From Selaginella moellendorffii (lineage: Eukaryota; Streptophyta; Lycopodiopsida; Selaginellales; Selaginellaceae): 64,000 bases of DNA. This document shows positions 51,434-63,778 of the stretch, piece after piece (position 1 is the first letter of the stretch; each line of letters opens with the position of its first letter). A model generated the notes under the pieces. That model was not told where the DNA came from, searched no databases, and worked only from the letters and a program-made list of their open reading frames with translations. A program made the position numbers and the translations under genes. The stretch is taken from contig NW_003314264.1 of assembly GCF_000143415.4 (NCBI RefSeq), positions 698,124-762,123 on the forward strand, in the 5' to 3' direction.

Positions 51434-52984
51434 CGTGCGCGGTAATTTTTGAAACCTAAAATCACATTCACAATAATATATATATATATTTTTTGTTCTT
51501 TTTTGTTACATATATACCATTCAACATACAAAGAAATGATATACCTTTACCTACAAAGATATAGAGAGAGACCTAATGCTCAACTCCCTTATCATAAATC
51601 AACTTGTTTGCGAAGATTTAGACAACTATTATAAACTCCTTTTTTTATAAATATGTCAAAGAGATATAAGTGGGGACTTATGATTAATAGTTATTCTAAT
51701 GGTTATGGATTGAACCTATACACTGAGGTGCTAAAGTTAGTCTGCCAAAATTGACCCAAAAAAAACAAACTAGAGATGTTTGATTTAAAAAATACTAAAT
51801 ATTTTATTGATTTACAAGGTTTATTACATAGTATTATATGACCTACTTTTTATTACATTTAGCATATCTCACGACATTCTTTGGTGCGACCACCACACTT
51901 TTTACAACATAATAAGATGCCTTTAACTTCAACTTTATATTCACTTTCCAATACCTCTAGTGGTGGACAAATCTCTTCTTGGATGTGTAAGGTACTAATA
52001 AATTGGTATGAAATACATTATGAATATATGATCTCTATAGGAAGATCCAATTGATAGAATGCATCACCAACTTGCTTTGACACCTAATAGGGGCTAATAT
52101 CTTTAAGTAATAGAAATCAAGTTCCATGAGGATAACCATACTTGGTCTCCCATTTGATAAGTTACATCTAGATGATGTTGATCTTTATAAAATTGATATC
52201 TATTTTGTGTTTGCCTATCACCTTAGAAGCTTTAGCATAGATGCTATGTATAAGTCTCCATGGGTAGAACTAATATGTTTGTTATCACTTTAGGTACAAC
52301 TATTTATTAAAGAACTGTAACATCTCCCATAGAGAATAGTAAATTGCACTGTGAAATATGTTATTATAACAGATTTATGCTATATCCAAATACTCAACCC
52401 AATTGTGTTAGTCTGCCCCAATGTAGTACCATAAATAATCGTCAACCTAACTCTTCACTCATTTGGTTTGCTCATCTATTTAAGGATGATAAGCTATATT
52501 AAACTTCAACTTGATATTGAATAACTAGAATAATATGCCGTAAAAATTCCTTATAAACCTCAAATCTATATCTAAGATCATCTCTTTAGTAAGTCCATGA
52601 ATCTATACTACTTCAAGGAAAAAAAGTTTTATTGCTTGTTTAGCATTCACTATTTTCACAATTGGGATGAAATGTGCAATCTTCAATAACCAATCTACAA
52701 CCATCATTAAAGTATTAACTATTTAACTTTGGTAAACAAGTAATAAAGTTAAGTGTCATACTCTAAAATAGCCACATTAGTCCTATAATGCATTACAACT
52801 TCCTAGCGTATTTCTCAATCCTTCTACCACTTTACTATTAGAGTTTTTCTTCAATAACTCTATATGGTGCAATATCCCAAACATCCTCCCAATCAGTCCC
52901 AACTAATTGCTAATATTACTTTGAATTAAGTTTGACAACTCAGTGCTTATGGAATTACCAAGTTTATAGATGATGTCAATTAAA
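51434..52984 (-). pseudogene. Heavily decayed chromovirus integrase/chromodomain region
   Basis: Segments match the better chromovirus at 58600-59880 along the same order, for example GGTATGAAATACATTATGAATAT (as in 59049-59071) and the AATGTGCAATCTT block. There is no open frame. Differences are dominated by C-to-T and G-to-A, as expected of methylated, deaminated repeats. A TA-microsatellite lies at 51476-51490. Confidence 0.7.
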
Positions 52985-53200
52985 CTCTAGAATTTAGACT
53001 TCTCGGGAAGTTATTCAACTTAGTACTATTTAAACTCAATGAAACTTAACCTCAAGTATCCTAAAAATTTTAATTGATTAAAACAAAGGGTGCACTTTTG
53101 TTTATGGGCCCTTTCCCTTTATATTTGAACTTTCATAGATTATTTTTGGAATCATTTTCTTTGGTTGTTTATACAAATTTAGTAAACATTTTCTGCTAAT
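52985..53200 (-). mobile_element. Decayed TRIM LTR inserted in the old chromovirus
   Basis: Shares GAAGTTATTCAACTTAGTACTATT and GGGTGCACTTTTGTTTATGGG blocks with the TRIM LTR at 57271. It has no second LTR in place. Confidence 0.5.
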
Positions 53201-53576
53201 GATCTTGCTTTGGGATAAGTTTTGGCTATGTTGCAAAGTAGCTTAGTGTGTTATTATCTATATAAATCTTGATATATCCATCCAAATAGTATCTCCAATA
53301 TTTTAATGCCAATATTGTAACAAATATCTCTTTCTCGTGCATAGGCTATCTTTATTGGGTCTCATTCAATTTTTTAGAATAAAATACAACCAACCACATT
53401 ATCACAATCTTGTTGCAACACAACATAAATAACATAGCTAGATGTATGATAATGCATTTCAAAGGGTTTATCAAGATTTCAAATCTTAAGAATATGAACC
53501 ATAATCAACCATACATAGTATTTCACTGCTTTTACCTTCTTCAAATCCACCTCAATTACACCACTGTAAACTCTTT
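53201..53576 (-). pseudogene. Decayed chromovirus RNase H/reverse transcriptase remnant
   Basis: Continues the decayed element: it matches 60440-60990, sharing GCAAAGTAGCTTAGTGTGTT and CATCTCTTTCTC-type sequence. No frame is left. Confidence 0.65.
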
Positions 53577-54793
53577 AATTTGAACTTCCCTAGAGGTTAC
53601 CTAGCTCAGTACTAATTAAACCTAAAGACGCTTAATCCCAAGTATCTCAAAGCCTTTATCCGATTAGAAAAAGGGGTGCACTTTTGTTCATAAGTATTTT
53701 CCTTCTATATTTGAACTCTTATAAATTGTTTCTCAAGTTGTTTTTTTTTATTGTTTACAATCCAACACGCTTCTTTGCAAGTTTATGCCCTCATTAATAA
53801 AAGTTAAGATCTACAGCTCTCCCGAGAGCCCTACTTTTTTGACACCTTTGTAAGCTTCTGGGTTTGGACTTCCCAAAAGGTCACCTAGCCCAATACTATT
53901 CAAACCCAAGGATGCTTAACTCCAAGTATCCCAAGACCCTTAACCGATTGAAAAAGGGGGTGCACTCTTATTCATGGGCCCTTTCCCTCTATATTTGGGG
54001 ACCGTCTCTCGAGTCGTTCCTTTTGGTTGCTGAGAGCCATAGCTCTCTTGAGAGCCCCGCTCTCTTGACACCCTACCCCTCGGGTCTAGCCTAGCAGGAG
54101 CAAACTGGACCAGCCAGATGTCAATCAACATGTGGTGTGATTCCCCTAGCCAACCAACAGAGTCGGATCCGAGACCCCTCTGATACCAAATGTAAACTCC
54201 CGTTGGAGTTTAGACTTCCCGGAAGGTCACCCAGCCCAATACTATTCAAACGCAAGGACGCTTAACCCCAAATATCCCAAGACCCTTAACCGATTGGAAA
54301 AGGGGGTGCACTCTTTTTCATAGGCCCTTTCCCTCTATATTTAAACCCCATGGATCGTCTCTCGAGTCGTTCCCTTTGGTTGTTTACAACTTTACTCTTT
54401 TATTCATAAGTTGTTTCTCTTTATATTTGAACCTTTATAGATTGTTTCTCAAGTTGTTTTTTTTTATTGTTTACAATCCAACATGCTTCTCTACAAGTTT
54501 ATGCCCTCATTAACAGAAGCTAAGAACCACAACTCTTCCAAGAGCCCCGCTTTCTTGATAGCCTACCCCCTTAGGTCGAGTTTAGCCAAAGTAAATTAGA
54601 CTTGCCTGATGTTAATTAACATATGGTGTGATCCCCCTAGCTAACCAAAAGAGTAAGACCTAAGGCTACTTTCATACCAAATGTAAGTTCTTGAATTTGG
54701 ACTTCCCAAGAGGTCACCCAGCTCAATAGTATTCAAACTCAAGGATGTTTAACTCCAAGTATTCTAAGACCTTTAACCGATTGGAGAAAAAGG
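53577..54793 (-). mobile_element. Nested TRIM elements
   Basis: An old TRIM (LTR from 53577; internal; LTR from about 54679) was entered by a younger one at 53849-54388. The older parts share the GGGTGCAC, CCTCTATATTTGAAC and CCAACACGCTTC blocks but are AT-enriched. A primer-binding-site complement (ATACCAAATGTAAG) is present at about 54675 and 54181. The right part is cut by the LTR at 54794. Confidence 0.65.
53849..54388 (-). mobile_element. Younger TRIM element
   Basis: LTR, internal region and LTR in reverse orientation, from TGTAAGCTTCTGGG to GGTTGTTTACA. Flanks ACCTT and ACTTT agree at four of five bases, compatible with an aged target duplication. The left LTR and internal region are joined with a short deletion (GGTTGC|TGAGAGCC). 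Confidence 0.65.
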
Positions 54794-55856
54794 TGTAAGA
54801 AACTAAATTTTCCATTCTATTTCAATCACTTAACCACAACTTTGACCACTTAGAAGAGTCTCACTCACAATCTCCATAAGTCCTATTCCGGACTTGGAGA
54901 CTTGCTAGCCCCGGATTATACCCTACTTGTTTGTTTGTATTCACTTTAGCTTTGGACTTCTTAGTGAATATATCATCACCCAACACGTGAGCATAGCCTT
55001 CTTGGATCACACTGGCCTTTCTTGGCCAAACTAGCTTCACTGGGGTCCAACCCCCACATTCTCCTTACTATACTTTTGGAACCCCTTGTAGTGCCTTCCT
55101 GGGGGACGATTCCCAACAACTTAATTCAGACTTAGACTCGGTCTTAGTCTCGGTTTCAAACTCAAACTTGGGTCTCGGTCTCAGTCTCAGTCTCGATCTC
55201 GGTCTTGGTCTTGGTCTTGGTTCCATCTCCATCTCAGACTCCATCTCGGGTCCATCTCAAACTCCATCTTAGACTCCATCTTGGACTCCATCTCAGACTC
55301 CATCTTAGGTCCATCTTGGACTCCATCTCAAGTCCATCTCGGACTCCATCTCAGACTCCATCTCGGGTCCATCTCGAACTCCATCTCGAACTCCATCGTA
55401 GGTCCATCTCGGATTCCATCTCAGGTCCATCTCGGACTCCATCTCAGACTCCATCTCAGACTCCATCTCGGACTTCATCTTAGGTCCATCTCAGACTCCA
55501 TCTCGGACTCCATCTTGGGTCCATCTTGGGTCCATCTTGGGTCCATCTTGGATCCATCTTGGACTCCATCACAAACTCCATCCCAGACTTCATCTCAGGT
55601 CCATCTTGGACTCCATCTCCAACTCCTTTTTGGACTCCATCTCGAGTCCTCTTATGTCCCTTTTTTAGAGACTCACTTATTGCTCGCTTCATGCTCATTC
55701 CTCAAGCACTTTGTTGGGAGTTCCACTCCTGCTCTCAACTTTTCGAGTCGGAGCTTTTAGTCTAAATGTGTTATGTTCATTTGGCTCCCATCTCAGCCAC
55801 TACCACATGGCACACTTTTGGCTCCTCTTTGGGACCTAGGGATTTTGTGTCTCACA
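54794..55856. mobile_element. Diverged LTR of the 40993-42768 family
   Basis: Starts TGTAAGAAACTAAATTTTCC and ends GATTTTGTGTCTCACA like the solo LTR in B, and carries the TCCATCTCGGACTC-type array (55130-55640). It is shorter and more AT-rich. Flanks AAAGG and ACTCC do not match, so no target duplication is visible. Confidence 0.75.
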
Positions 55857-56647
55857 ACTCCACCACCCATAAACGAAGTTTGATGTCCTCATTGAATAAT
55901 AAACCATTTTATAAAGTAACATTAGCATGTATTACCCTTTTCATTCTTAGCACCAAGCCAATAATCATTGATGGTTTGTCACTGAAGGCTCTCCATGCCT
56001 TTCCTATCCTCTATGAAGTATAGTCTCTCCAACTTAGAGACTTATTAAGCCATTTATGGTGGTCCTTCCCCTTTTCTTTATTTAGTTCATGCTAAACTTG
56101 TTAGAGACACCTAATCTATTTTGACTATTCATTCAGGAGTAGTCTCGGCCTCTACTAGCATAACCATCGCACTTTGGAACTTTTAATTTTGATTTCTCAA
56201 AGTCAATTTCATAGATGTCTCTGACATCTTGCATTGCACGTGTTGTGCAAATTGCATTTCCCTATCCTAAAAAGTTCCTTACTTAACAAAACCATCATCC
56301 TCTCTTCTATTTTGTGTTACTCTAGGCACTAAGTTTTACTTTTCCATAATTTGTGCTAAGGTTGTCTACAACTTTATCATTTGGCTACCTTGCCACTCCC
56401 TCCCTTAGAACTTTCACCTTTGCCAAATTGGAGCATTTGGGAATCCATCCACAAAAACATATTTTCTTTCCCATGATTTGTTAACATCCAACACATAAGT
56501 GTTCCTTGCTCAATTTTGTTGTTTGGATTTCTTCCAATGATTTTCATGGCCCAAACTTGGCCACTAGTCATTTGCTCCTATTCATTAATTGTTGCACTAA
56601 ATAACATAGGATCATTATCTCCATCCTTGATGTATTCTTTTGGTTCC
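55857..56647. other. AT-rich repeat-like sequence, unidentified
   Basis: No frame longer than 70 codons is convincing and no motif was recognised. Probably retrotransposon debris between two LTRs. Confidence 0.35.
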
Positions 56648-58185
56648 TGTAGCACACCTGAATTTGGAGCCGAACTCCAAGCCTATTGCGCTATGAATGA
56701 GGGTCCAGTACAATCCCACGAGCACTAGCTCCCCTTATCTAGCATTTGCACGCAAAATAGTGTCAGACGGAGTCTGGCACAATTTTGGCATACCAATGGC
56801 CTAACGCGAGGAGGAGGGTACCCCACTAACTAGAGCAGCCTGGAGCTTGGGCTTAGACCCAAGCCAGACGCAGAACAAGGAGCGACACAGCCCAGTAGGA
56901 GCCAAACTAATGTCTCAAGTGGTCGAACATGCATTCTAACCACTATCCCTACTATACATTTGGAACCCCCTACAACCCCCCCCCCCCCCCCACCCCCTGA
57001 GGAACACACGCTTTGGGCTTTCACCCCAAGCCTCCCTTAGTATTAGGAGTTAGTCTCTGGGACAAGCTCGAAACTTACTAAATATGGAATGGCGCTAGAT
57101 ATGGAATGGCACGAATTTGGATACGAGATCAACACCATTGTGTTCGGGCCAATCTCTACATTCCATAGATATGCCAAATGAGCTAATCTAGACACTTTCC
57201 ATAAATAGCATTTGGGACCGAAATGAGACCAACACAAAGGGTGTGATAGCGAGAGTGTTTGGCAAACAAGTGTAAGCTCCTGAATTCTGACTTCCCGGGA
57301 AGTCACCCAGCCCAGTACTATTCAAACCCAAGGACGCTTAACCCCAACTATCCCAAGACCCTTAACTGATTGGAAAAGGGAGTGCATTCTTATTCATGGG
57401 CCCTTTCCCTCTATATTTGAACCCTATGGATCGTCTCTCGAGTCATTCCCTTTGGTTGCTTACAATCCACCACGCTTCCCTGCAAGTTCACGCCCTCGTG
57501 AACGGAAGCTAAGAGCCGAAGCTCTCCCGAGAGCCTCGCTCTCTTGACACCCTACCCCTCAGGTCGAGCCCAGCGGGAACAAACTGGACCAGCCAGATGT
57601 CAATCAACATGTGGTGTGATTCCCCTAGCCAACCAACAGAGTCGGACCCGAGACCCGCTCTAATACCAAATGTAAGCTCCTGAATTCTGACTTCCCGGGA
57701 AGTCACCCAGCCCAGTACTATTCAAACCCAAGGACACTTAACCCCAACTATCCCAAGACCCTTAACCGATTGGAAAAAGGGAGTGCACTCTTATTCATGG
57801 GCCCTTTCCCTCTATATTTGAACCCTATGGATCGTCTCTCGAGTCATTCCCTTTGGTTGCTTACAACAAGGTAAGCTATCATCCAGCAATATTGAGGGAT
57901 TAATCTCAATATGTGAGGGTTCTTGTCACTAGCAAGTGCAACACAAAACGAGACAGGAACTCCTTACCGAGCTAAGTATGCTTAGTTAATAGCACGTGGG
58001 AATTCCGTCCTTATGCTCATCCGGTCTAAGTACACTCGAAATCCCCAATTAACTCCACTAGCACAAAAGGGGCTACTAAAAGGTTCGAACTGTACTAACC
58101 TCCTGCCGTCATGGTAGTAAGGAAAGAGTGTCCGTAAGGACTGGCCGACAAGTATTTTTCGATACCCGAAGTCACATTCGCAACA
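56648..58185 (-). mobile_element. 3' LTR of the chromovirus, with a nested TRIM
   Basis: On the minus strand it starts TGTTGCGAATGTGACTTCGG right after the polypurine tract and ends at 56648 (GGTGTGCTACA). It is split by the TRIM at 57271-57865. It is the same LTR as 14221-15879. Confidence 0.8.
57271..57865 (-). mobile_element. Complete TRIM retrotransposon
   Basis: Two LTRs (57271-57464 and 57671-57865, nearly identical), a 206-bp internal region with primer-binding site TGGTATTAGAGC next to the right LTR, and the 5-bp target duplication ACAAG (57266-57270 and 57866-57870). No coding capacity. The near-identical LTRs indicate a recent insertion. Confidence 0.92.
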
Positions 58186-58198
58186 CTCTCCCCCCCTT
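58186..58198 (-). promoter_or_regulatory. Polypurine tract of the chromovirus
   Basis: Minus strand AAGGGGGGGAGAG directly before the LTR start; primes plus-strand synthesis in LTR retrotransposons. Confidence 0.75.
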
Positions 58199-58799
58199 GG
58201 GGAAGATCAACGTCCGCGTCGATGTATACCTGAGTCTAGCAAACCGTCAAGGAAACAACTCCGAAAGTTAATGGAAAGCATACTATATAGGAAACACACT
58301 AACTTAAATGAGTTATGGAACAACCTCTCTTGTACGTCCAAGGACGTTAAGACTCAGACACCTTCCAACCGTCACTGACAAGGAAATGACTAATGGAGTT
58401 AGCCACCCTTGCTGCTCTGAGTACCACTCGGCTTACAAAGGAGTGATACATCCTTGCCCGTAAGGACATAGGGAGAAGGCCAGAGGCCCAACTGCCCCTA
58501 AGCAAGAAATCAACCCTGTCGAGAAGATTTAGACAACTATTATAAACTGATAGAGTAAATTGTTTACACGACCATGCCCCTTTTCAAAAGTTAGGCATCG
58601 AGAGAGAGGTAGGGACTTGTGATCAGTCTATAATAGTTATCCCCATGGTTATGGATTGAACCCATGCACCGAAGTGCCGAAGTCAGCCTGCCAAAACTGA
58701 CCCAAGGACTAATGGACGAGAGAAACAACACTTTGATTGATAGAAATATATTACTTTATTAATTTGCAAGAGTTATTACAAGGTTTACAAAAGCTAATC

Positions 58800-61700
58800 T
58801 TTATTACAATTCTCATACTCCGTGACAAGCTCATGAGCATATGTAAAATTCCTAAGAGGTTCCCAAGTTGATTCACAAGATGGATAACCTTTCCACTTAA
58901 CTAGATATTCTTTCGCACGAGCATGTCTTCAAGACTGAGCATCCAAGATAGCTTCAACTTCATATTCTGGTTCACCATCCACAACATCTGGTGGCGAACG
59001 AATCATCTCGTGTCGAGCAACATCCATAGTGTAAGGAGCCAAGAGATTGGTATGAAATATATTATGAATATGGGACATCTCCACAAGAAGATCCAACTGA
59101 TAGGATATAGCACCAATTTGTTTCAACACCTGATAGGGTCCAACATATCTTGGTAATAGCTTTCGAGACAAAGATCCCTTAATGTTCAAGTTCCGGGAAA
59201 ATAACAACACCTAATCTCCCACTTGATAGGAGACATTCCGACAATGCAGATCCTTATCACGTCGATACCTATCCTAAGCTTTGCCCATTGCCTCAATTGC
59301 TCTAGACCAACCGTGACATAGCTGCTCCGCATAAGTTTCAATGGCCGGGACCAACACTTCGGACATTGGTTTAGGTACAATAATCTATTGAGGAACTCCA
59401 CGAGCATTCCCTTGCAGCATCTCCCATGGAGAATAGCCTATAGCACTGTGAAATGTGTTGTTATAATAGATTTCTGCTGTATCCAAATGCTCAACCCAGT
59501 CGCATTGGTCCGCTGTGACATAATACCACAGATAATCCTCAACTTGAGCATTCATGCGTTCGGTCTGCCCATCAGTTTGAAGATGATAAGCTGTACTAAA
59601 CTTCAACTTGGTACCAAACAGCTGGAATAGTGTGCCCCAAAACTTTCCCGTAAACCTTGAATCTCTATATGAGATCATCTCTTCAGGAAGACCACGAACC
59701 CGCACTACTTCATGGAAAAAGAGCTTTGCTGCTCGTTTTGCATTTACTGTTCCCATAGTTGGAATGAAGTGTGCAATCTTTGACAACCGATCCACAACCA
59801 CCATTAAAGTATCATAACCCTTTGACTTTGGCAAGCAAGTGACGAAATCAAGTGTCACACTTTGAAATGGCCATGCCGGTGCTGGAATGCACTGCAACTT
59901 TCCAGCCTGCTTCTTAGTTTTGCGCTTACATTGCTGGCATATAGGGCAGGAACGGATAATTAGCTACATCACCTTCTATACCAAACCAGAAAAATCCCTT
60001 TTTCAACGAAGCTAGAGTCTTTTGCTGTCCACCATGTCCTGCTGCTAGAACATCATGATGTTCCCGCAGAAACAACTGTTGTAGATCCTTAGAGGGAAGA
60101 TACAATCTTTCTTGCTTATAGAATATAAGCCCATCCCGAACTGAGAAGTGAAGCTTCGCATTAGTGCGGTTAGCAACTTTTGCTGCTTCGCTACCAGAGT
60201 TCTGCTTCGCTACTAGAGTTCTGCTTCGACAACTCTGCACAGCGTAAGATTGCCTTTGCCAATGGATCACTTCCATATGAAGCTTGAACGTCCTCCAACC
60301 AGTCCGAACTGATTGCTGATATTGCCCGGAACTGAGCATGACGACTCAATGCATCCGGAACAATATTATCTTTACCAGGTTTATATATGATTTCAATATC
60401 ATATCTAGCAAGCTTCTCTTGCCAATGAGTTTGCTTCAGTGTAAACTTAGGCTGCGTAGCAAAGTAGCTTAGTGTGTTTCTATTTGTATAAACTATGGTG
60501 TGTCCACCCAAGTAGTGTCTCTAGTGTTCCAAGACCAACACTATAACAAACATCTCTTTCTCATGCGTTAGCCATCTTCGTTGAGTTTCATCTAATTTTT
60601 TGGAATAGAACACAACGGGACAACCATGTCGCTTTAGTGTAACACCCACCGCTTTGTCACAATCTTGCTGCAACACAGCAACAATTGCATAGCCAGATGC
60701 ATCACAATGCACTTCAAAGGGTTTTTCAAGATCTGGGATCCTAAAAACAGGAACCGTAGTCAAGATCTCCTTCAACCGTACAAAAGCACGTTGACAAGAT
60801 GGTGTCCAATGAAATGGTATATTACTCTTTATCAACTTAGTCAACGAAAGAGCAATTCTTGCAAAATTGCGGACAAACTTGCAATAGTATCCTGCTAAAC
60901 CAAAAAAGGAATGAACATCTGACACAGTGGTCAGGACATCCCAGGACTTCACTGCTTCCACCTTCTTTGGATCAACTTCAATTATGCCACCACCAACTAT
61001 ATGTCCGAGAAAGTTTACGCACAATTGTCCAAAAGCGCATTTACTTTCCTTAGCATACAATTTGTGTTCGTGCAATTTCTAAAACACCAGCTCCAAATGT
61101 TTCAAATGATCCTCCAATGTTTCACTGAAGACTAGAACATCGTCGATGTATAGGACAACAAATGTGTCCAAATAATCTCTGAATATTCAATCCATCATAG
61201 TGCTGAATATTGCCAGAGCATTGCATAACCCGAACGGCATGATAAGAAACTCATAAGATCCATACTGAGTCTTAAAGGCTATCTTCTCCACATCCTGATC
61301 CGCCACCCATATCTGATGATACCCAAACCACAAATCAAGTTGCATAAAATACTTAGCCTTTAAGAGTTGGTCAAACAAGTCATCAACGTGAGGCAAAGGA
61401 TAACTGTTCTTGATCATGATCTTGTTGAGTGCTCAATAGTCAATACACATTCTTATAGTTCCATCCTTTTTCATAACAAAAAGGACCGGCGCTCTATAAA
61501 GTGACTTGCTTGGTCGGATATGACTTTTGTCAAGAAGCTCCATGAGTTGCTTCTTGAGTTCAGCCATCTCCTTGATGTTCAACCGATATGGAGTTTTCAT
61601 AGGTGGTTTAGAACCTAGAATAATCTCAATTCGATGATTAACCTCATAGATAGGAGGTAAATCCTTCGAGAAGATATCCTGAATCCTCACCAACAACTCC

Positions 61701-61828
61701 AATATCTTCTTTGGTACAGGATCAACCCTGTCACCTATTCGAACTAAGTCACCAACACTCTCAACTTCCATCACTTGAACCCAAAAGGTCCGACATCCCT
61801 TCTTAGCTGCTTTTTGAGCGGCCCTCAC
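58800..61828 (-). pseudogene. Chromovirus pol (Ty3/gypsy with chromodomain)
   Basis: From the right: reverse transcriptase start (VNHRIEIILGSKPPMKTPYRL, DKSHIRPSKSLYRAPVLF, DGTIRMCIDY), its central part ([28 protein letters not shown]), a YIDD region near 61150, then RNase H (FEVHCDASGYAI, VVFYSKKLDETQRRW, EIIYKPGKDNIVPDALSR). Next come an integrase HHCC finger (LREHHDVLAAGHGG) and core (VTLDFVTCLPKSKG, TAYHLQTDGQTERMN), a PRYVGPYQVLKQIG segment, and a chromodomain (EYLVKWKGYPSCESTWEP, about 58840-58920). Chromodomains of this class steer insertion to heterochromatin. Lesions: TAG near 61433, frame breaks at 61075-61190 and 59900-59950, a stop before the chromodomain, and Tyr in place of the second catalytic Asp of integrase (codon 59667-59669). 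The 5' part is lost behind transposon C. Confidence 0.9.
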
Positions 61829-61862
61829 AATCAGGAATTTTGCATCCCAATCCTTTAAGGAA

Positions 61863-61886
61863 AAGCTCTATTTCGTTAAAGTGGGA
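61863..61886 (+). repeat. Terminal inverted repeat of C (cargo-side end)
   Basis: 24-bp TIR identical to that of A1, with the same GTGGGA/TCCCAC stem just inside. Confidence 0.92.
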
Positions 61887-62284
61887 ATTGTCATTATCCC
61901 ACTTGTAGAATAAGGTTTCCAAACCTTTATATAGTATATAAATATAATAGAATTCAACTGCATTGAGGCACATGCCATTTTATTTTAAACAAGAAAATGT
62001 CTACTCAATCACTTCTCCTCCCCCTGCCACTGCTTCACCTCTCTCTTCTCCTTGTCATCGTCGTCCAATTTCTTTCCATCCTTTTAATATTGGCTCAGTT
62101 GCTCCGAGTCTAGGTGGAGCCCAAGTCCCCATTCAATCTTTACTTTCCCCTTATCAATAAAACAACTTCGTAGACTTCCAATAACATGCTGTAACACTTC
62201 TAGTATAATGCAAATCCTCTCAAAGAATTGTCTTTTAATATTAATACAATGGCATGGAACCCCATGCCATAATAAGTTACATTT

Positions 62285-63138
62285 TTAAATAAATACATGC
62301 CATCTCAGACTGTTAGTTTTTTGCCTCCAACGCCTATACAATAATTTTGGAATTTCATCACTCTCCACACTATCAGGATTTAAACCCAATAGTAATGCCA
62401 TCTCTTCTCTAATACGTCCATGCTCATGTTCAGTGGTCGAAGAACCCATCCGGTTGAGCAGATTATGGAGATGCGGATAGTGCTTGGCTAGACAATATAC
62501 ATGCCATAAATGATGACTGGTGTTTGTCCGATCAAATGGCTTTTGATATACCGTTCCATCTGCCATTTGGTTGATTTCTGCAGCCACCTCCTAGACTGGC
62601 CGGTTCTCTATCACCATCGCTCCAAGCTGTTTTGCAAGGTCCCCCAGAACATACCCTAGTTTCCATAGGGGTGCACTGCATATGTGTGCGTGTTCGCTGT
62701 AGTTTTAATCGGCGAGTCATCGATGATGAGGATTTCACTTGACCTAGCAGTCCGGTTCATCACTACAGCCTCTGGCTTGACGAAGATGGGCTTGCTACCC
62801 CTCACATGGACCATAGTCAAGCAATCCTCCTGCGTTAGGAGAAAGTCAAATGGTAATATTACTCGCGTTTGATCGTGCATCATCTGTAGCAACGTTAATG
62901 CATTGTGGCGCATCATGGATGTCCAAACTCCCAATTGCAAATTGAACCCGGCCTTCTGTTTTAAGTGTCGCATGGTCATTATTAGATCCTGCAGTTTCTC
63001 CCGTGTGATTAATGTGAATCTGTCTCTTTTGACCAACTTGCGACCGCAGGCTTTGGAGAGTGCAGTGACATTCGAGGACAAGCCACGCTCATGGGAGAAA
63101 AGGACACTGTTCAGATCAAAAACGATACAGTACCTTCA
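62285..63138 (-). pseudogene. FCP1/NIF-type HAD phosphatase-like domain (C)
   Basis: The same domain as in A1 and B. The first motif reads VFDLNSVLFSH: the nucleophile Asp is kept but the following Gly is Ser (codon 63106-63108). The fourth motif IIDDSPIK is intact. A deletion and frameshift near 62650-62665 (HPYGN then a stop) breaks the frame, and a TAG lies at about 62591. Probably inactive. Confidence 0.6.
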
Positions 63139-63194
63139 CCGTGACTCTGAAATGAAATGCGTCAGCATAAAAAATGGTACAAGTCAATTTTACC

Positions 63195-63778
63195 ATCTAC
63201 AATATTAGTGAATGGTGCTCCCGATGGTCGTTGAGAGGGTTTTGGTCGAGGAAACGTGAAGGCTGAAATACTCTCCTCTGCAATGTGGGGTCAATCGCAT
63301 CCGATGGCGTGTGGGCACATGCCATTTCAGCTGTAGACTCTGGTACAACTGGCTTAACAGTGGCATGGGGTGGTTCCGATGGCGTGTGATCACACGCCAT
63401 TTCAGCTGGTGCCTTCGTTGGCAAAGTGGACATGACCGAACAGGCAGCAGGGGCGGTGTAGGGAGGTTCCAACGGCGCGTAGTCAGACGATTGGGCACAC
63501 GTTGAGTCTGTTGGATATGAGGATACGACCGGCTCGGCGGCTGGGGCGGCCTCATGCGGGTCCAATGGCGCCTGGTCACCATCAGTTGGATACGTGGACA
63601 AGATTAACTCAGTGGTATGGGCAGCATCAAGTGGAGCGTGGTCAGCTTGCTTGGCATTGATATGGATAGTAGCCTCCACCAGCTCTGATGACTCTTGCAG
63701 GCAAGTAGAGTGCATTGGCGGATCCATATGCATGTCCAAATATCTCCCTTCGATTGAGATGGTATCCTCCCATGCTAC
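63195..63778 (-). pseudogene. Pro/Thr-rich linker exon of the cargo gene (C)
   Basis: The counterpart of 2877-3461, nearly identical, with the two in-frame palindromes (63304-63325 and 63379-63400). Splice sites are kept. Upstream small exons and introns follow to the window end. Confidence 0.5.
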
